This document shows positions 14,483-17,172 of a stretch of 17,172 nucleotides of DNA, piece by piece (positions within the stretch are counted from its first letter, which is position 1; every line of letters begins with the position of its first letter). The translations under genes and the position numbers were made by a program. Below the pieces are notes generated by a model. That model was not told the DNA's origin, made no database searches, and worked only from the letters and a program-made list of their open reading frames with translations. Source of the stretch: JARROD01 sp037384225 (GTDB lineage Bacteria > Pseudomonadota > Gammaproteobacteria > Pseudomonadales > Cellvibrionaceae); assembly GCA_037384225.1 (NCBI GenBank), contig JARROD010000142.1, positions 1 through 17,172 on the forward strand, read 5' to 3'.

Positions 14483-17172
14483 TCACTGCCAGGAAGCAGC
14501 CAAGGTCGGTTGCAGTTGTTCCTGTACTTCGGTCGGAATTATCGCTCCCACTCCCTCTGGCACTTCAAAGGCCGCCATTGCCGAGACCAGTTGATCCATT
14601 TGATTGCGCAATAATATCAGGTCGTCACTGGCGGTGATTTCATCGATCTGCCAGTCCTCGCCCAGATACCAGTCATCAACGGTGAGGCGATCATTGCTGC
14701 CGACCACGTCGATCACCAGATCATTGCCGCTCTGGGTGAACCAGAGTTTATCGTGAGCGATATCAGAGAGATCAATACGATCATAATCACCGTTATCGGT
14801 AGCCTCATTGTGAATCACATCCTGGGCGTCGCCCTGGGCGAAGCGGTAGATATCGTTGCCGGCGCCACCGGTGAGAATATCATTGCCAGTGCCACCGACC
14901 AAAATGGTGTCACCTTCCCCTGCGAGGATGATATCCTGATTTGCACCGCCGTGAATTTCAGCAATGCCCATCAGTTGAGTGTTGGAAAAATCCAGCGTAT
15001 TGTTCGATTGGTCGCCGATGATAATATCGTTTCCGCCCTGGCCATCGATGATTTCCACCCAGGCTCCGGCGGCAACATCGTGATCCTTCATGCCGATCAC
15101 GTCATCACCGGCAGTACCCAGTATCCGATCGATACCGTCGCCACCGGCAAAGCGGTCGTAGCCGGTGTCGTCAGCAGTCACCTGGAAAATGTCGTCACCA
15201 CCGTTGCCGTAAAGCGTATCGCTGCCGTCGTTGCCAACAATTATATTGTCGCCGTCGTCGCCCCAGATCTGGTCGTTACCGAAGTTGCCGCGAATTTCGG
15301 CAATGCCGATCAACTCAGTGGCGCTGAAATCCAACACATTGCTGTTGCCATTGCCGGCAATAATATCGAAGCCGCCATTGCCATCGATCGCTTCCACCAC
15401 AGAACCATCGGTTGTGGAATAATTATAGAGCCTTATGACATCGTCGCCGGAGGTACCCAGCACCCGGTCATAGCCCTCGCCGCCGTAGAAGCGATCGTAA
15501 CCGGCGTCACCGGCAGTCACCTGAAAAGTATCATTCCCACCGTTACCGTAAAGCGTATCGCTGCCATCATTGCCGACAATAACGTTGTCTCCGTCGTCAC
15601 CCCAGATCTGGTCGTTACCGAAGTTGCCGTGGATTTCGGCAATGCCGATCAACTGAGTAGCGCTGAAATCCAGCACATTGCTGTTGCTATTGCCGGCGAT
15701 AATATCGAAGCCGCCATTGCCGTTGATCGCTTCCACCACAGAACCATCGGTTGTAGAATAATTATAGAGCCCTATGACATCGTCGCCGGCCGTACCCAAA
15801 ACCTGGTCAAAGCCGTCGCCCCCGTAGAAACGGTCATAGCCGGTTTCATTTTCAGAGAACAGAAAGATATCGTCACCGCCGTTACCGTAAAGCCTATCGC
15901 TGCCATTGTTGCCGACAATGACGTTGTCGTCATCGTTGCCCCAAATCTGGTCGTTACCGAAGTTGCCATGGATTTCGGCAATACCAATTAACTGGGTGTT
16001 GCTGAAGTCGAGTATGTTACTGCTGTCGTTACCGCCAATGATGTCGAAGCCACCATTTCCGTTAATCACTTCCACCACGGAACCGTTGGTCTGGCTGAAA
16101 TCGTCGATAAGGATCATATCGTCAGCGCTGGTACCGAGAATTTCATCCTGGCCATCGCCGCCGTAATAGCGATTGAAGCCAGCATCTCCGGCACTGATCT
16201 GAAACTGATCGTCGCCGCCTTCTCCGTAGAGATAGTCGCGGCCGGCGCCACCGGTTAAGACGTCATTGCCTTCGCCGCCGTAGAGGGTGTCGATGCCATC
16301 ACCGCCCAGCAGTATGTCGTTGCCGCCATAACCGTTTAGCGTGTCGCTGCCGCCCTGGCCGTCGAGAATGTCTGCGCCTTCACTGCCGTCGAGTTGTTCA
16401 GAACTGGCATCGCCGCTCAAGTTGATGCCAATGGATACGCTCACCAAACCTGTACTCGATGTTACGCCGTCACTCAAGGTGTACTCGAATTCAGCCGGGC
16501 CGGTATAGTCGGCATCCGGGATAAAGGTGACAGTGCCGGCGACGCTGTCCATGCTGACGCTACCATTCAGGGCATTGCCAACTGATGTAATGCTCAGAGT
16601 ATCGCCGTCGGCGTCGCTGTCGTTAGTCAGCAAATCCTCTATTGCAATTACAACAGCGTTATTCACTGTCGTAGAAACTGCATCGTCATTCGCTTCGGGT
16701 GCGGTATTGGATGGTTCAGATGATTGAACGGTGAAAGAAACACTGGCGGTGGAAGTTTCGGTACCATCGGAAATAGTATAGGTAAAAGATGCGGTTTCGA
16801 TCGCGGAACCATCGAGAGTGAAGGTGAGCGTTTGAGAAATCACATCGATCACCAGGTTTCCACCCACGACCGAATCAATTGCCGTTATACTGGGTGCGGT
16901 CTCACGCAAAACAATATCATTACCAGTTAGTTGGGCAAAGGTAATAACCTGCTGATTGCTATAATCCGGCGCCACCTCAATTATATCGTTGACACCCAAC
17001 AAGGCTGTAGTCTCTAAGTGCTGTGCAATGTAGTCACTGCTCCAAAGGGTGTTGTCGGCAAACTCGATGCTCCCCAACGCGTAAGTCGCCGTTACACTAC
17101 CATCGGTAAAGGAGGACGCGAAGTGATGCAGTACCCTTACACCTTCCCCTGTATCGCGCAGCCGCACATATA
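14483..17172 (-). CDS. Large RTX-type Ca2+-binding protein, type I secreted (N-terminal part outside window)
   Basis: About 895 C-terminal residues of a protein whose frame is open to the right edge; GTG 17167 is not a credible start. In order from that GTG come a haemolysin-related segment (ALGSIEFADNTLWSSDYIAQ), two Ig/cadherin-like domains (one from TAPEANDDAV with DSDADGD Ca2+ motifs) and RTX nonapeptides GGxGxD at about 258-325. Four 113-residue repeats follow (about 314-766), each with GGFDII, LDFS, GIAEIHGNFGNDQIWG and GSDTLYGNGG. The end holds more GGAGND, an HCBP-related segment (LWFTQSGNDLVIDV with VDDWYLG) and a C-terminus LVSAMAAFEVPEG to ASWQ, typical of type I secretion signals. 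It would fold on Ca2+ outside the cell. No adhesin, enzyme or toxin domain is visible in this part. It is convergent with the third receptor. Confidence 0.93.
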   Translation of the reverse strand, partial: YVRLRDTGEGVRVLHHFASSFTDGSVTATYALGSIEFADNTLWSSDYIAQHLETTALLGVNDIIEVAPDYSNQQVITFAQLTGNDIVLRETAPSITAIDSVVGGNLVIDVISQTLTFTLDGSAIETASFTYTISDGTETSTASVSFTVQSSEPSNTAPEANDDAVSTTVNNAVVIAIEDLLTNDSDADGDTLSITSVGNALNGSVSMDSVAGTVTFIPDADYTGPAEFEYTLSDGVTSSTGLVSVSIGINLSGDASSEQLDGSEGADILDGQGGSDTLNGYGGNDILLGGDGIDTLYGGEGNDVLTGGAGRDYLYGEGGDDQFQISAGDAGFNRYYGGDGQDEILGTSADDMILIDDFSQTNGSVVEVINGNGGFDIIGGNDSSNILDFSNTQLIGIAEIHGNFGNDQIWGNDDDNVIVGNNGSDRLYGNGGDDIFLFSENETGYDRFYGGDGFDQVLGTAGDDVIGLYNYSTTDGSVVEAINGNGGFDIIAGNSNSNVLDFSATQLIGIAEIHGNFGNDQIWGDDGDNVIVGNDGSDTLYGNGGNDTFQVTAGDAGYDRFYGGEGYDRVLGTSGDDVIRLYNYSTTDGSVVEAIDGNGGFDIIAGNGNSNVLDFSATELIGIAEIRGNFGNDQIWGDDGDNIIVGNDGSDTLYGNGGDDIFQVTADDTGYDRFAGGDGIDRILGTAGDDVIGMKDHDVAAGAWVEIIDGQGGNDIIIGDQSNNTLDFSNTQLMGIAEIHGGANQDIILAGEGDTILVGGTGNDILTGGAGNDIYRFAQGDAQDVIHNEATDNGDYDRIDLSDIAHDKLWFTQSGNDLVIDVVGSNDRLTVDDWYLGEDWQIDEITASDDLILLRNQMDQLVSAMAAFEVPEGVGAIIPTEVQEQLQPTLAASWQ
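14872..16227 (-). repeat. Four tandem 339-bp (113-codon) repeats within the RTX gene
   Basis: Anchoring on AAAGCGTATC-like sites places copies at 15889-16227, 15550-15888, 15211-15549 and 14872-15210, each exactly 339 bp. The copies at 15211 and 15550 are nearly alike, with scattered mismatches. The copy at 15889 is more diverged and the one at 14872 most diverged. The unit is a multiple of three, so copy-number change would keep the frame. Confidence 0.85.

Noticed and set aside
14753..15991. Long plus-strand open frame (412 codons) opposite the RTX gene
   Set aside because: It is antisense to the RTX repeats. Its length follows from the 339-bp period being a multiple of three, so a stop-free antisense frame repeats. 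It has no ribosome site and a low-complexity Val/Ile/Ala product.
14872..16227. Possible CRISPR array from the regular repetition
   Set aside because: The repeats are 339 bp, contiguous and protein-coding in one frame, with no short repeat-spacer structure.

Overview
The window looks like chromosomal DNA of a Gram-negative, TonB-receptor-rich gammaproteobacterium, probably marine and Cellvibrionales-like. That placement is inference. It rests on three outer-membrane TonB-dependent receptors in 13 kb, a GlyGly-CTERM (rhombosortase-type) surface protein, an E. coli-like CPD photolyase, and an RTX protein with a type I secretion C-terminus. No rRNA, tRNA, complete insertion sequence or CRISPR array was seen.

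Layout. (1) 3-1448 (+): 3' part of a UshA-like periplasmic UDP-sugar hydrolase/5'-nucleotidase, cut by the left edge, convergent with (2) 1523-4099 (-), an intact TonB-dependent receptor with signal peptide, TonB box, plug and barrel. (3) 4100-4790: AT-rich divergent intergenic region whose phrB-proximal end has two GC-rich hairpins. (4) 4791-6209 (+): DNA photolyase phrB. (5) 6530-7756 (+): secreted protein of unknown core function with an acidic Asp/Ser/Gly linker and a GlyGly-CTERM tail. (6) 7954-10266 (+): second TonB-dependent receptor, of the carbohydrate-type TIGR01782-like group. It lacks a signal peptide, a clear TonB box and a Shine-Dalgarno site, and lies behind a perfect 16-bp palindrome with a LacI-family-like core. 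(7) 10506-11366 (+): pirin. (8) 11367-12053: gene-poor stretch holding a 34-codon remnant (11843-11947) that resembles the N-terminus of a type I secretion ABC transporter. (9) 12054-14393 (+): third TonB-dependent receptor. Its well-placed start codon is followed at once by TAA, although the frame after it encodes a normal signal peptide, TonB box, plug and barrel. (10) A strong bidirectional terminator at 14427-14463. (11) 14483-17172 (-): C-terminal part of a large RTX protein with Ig/cadherin-like domains, four 339-bp repeats and a type I secretion C-terminus, cut by the right edge.

How they fit together. The window is mainly envelope and surface functions: nutrient capture by receptors, periplasmic nucleotide salvage, one surface-sorted protein and one type I-secreted protein. 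It does not form one obvious operon. The clearest unusual theme is 5'-end damage or unusual 5' architecture: one receptor without an export signal, one with a start-stop codon pair, and a decapitated secretion-transporter fragment. I did not find a convincing wholly new multi-gene system. The best leads are the start-stop receptor with its adjacent slippery A-tract, and the transporter remnant that shares the window with an RTX substrate gene.
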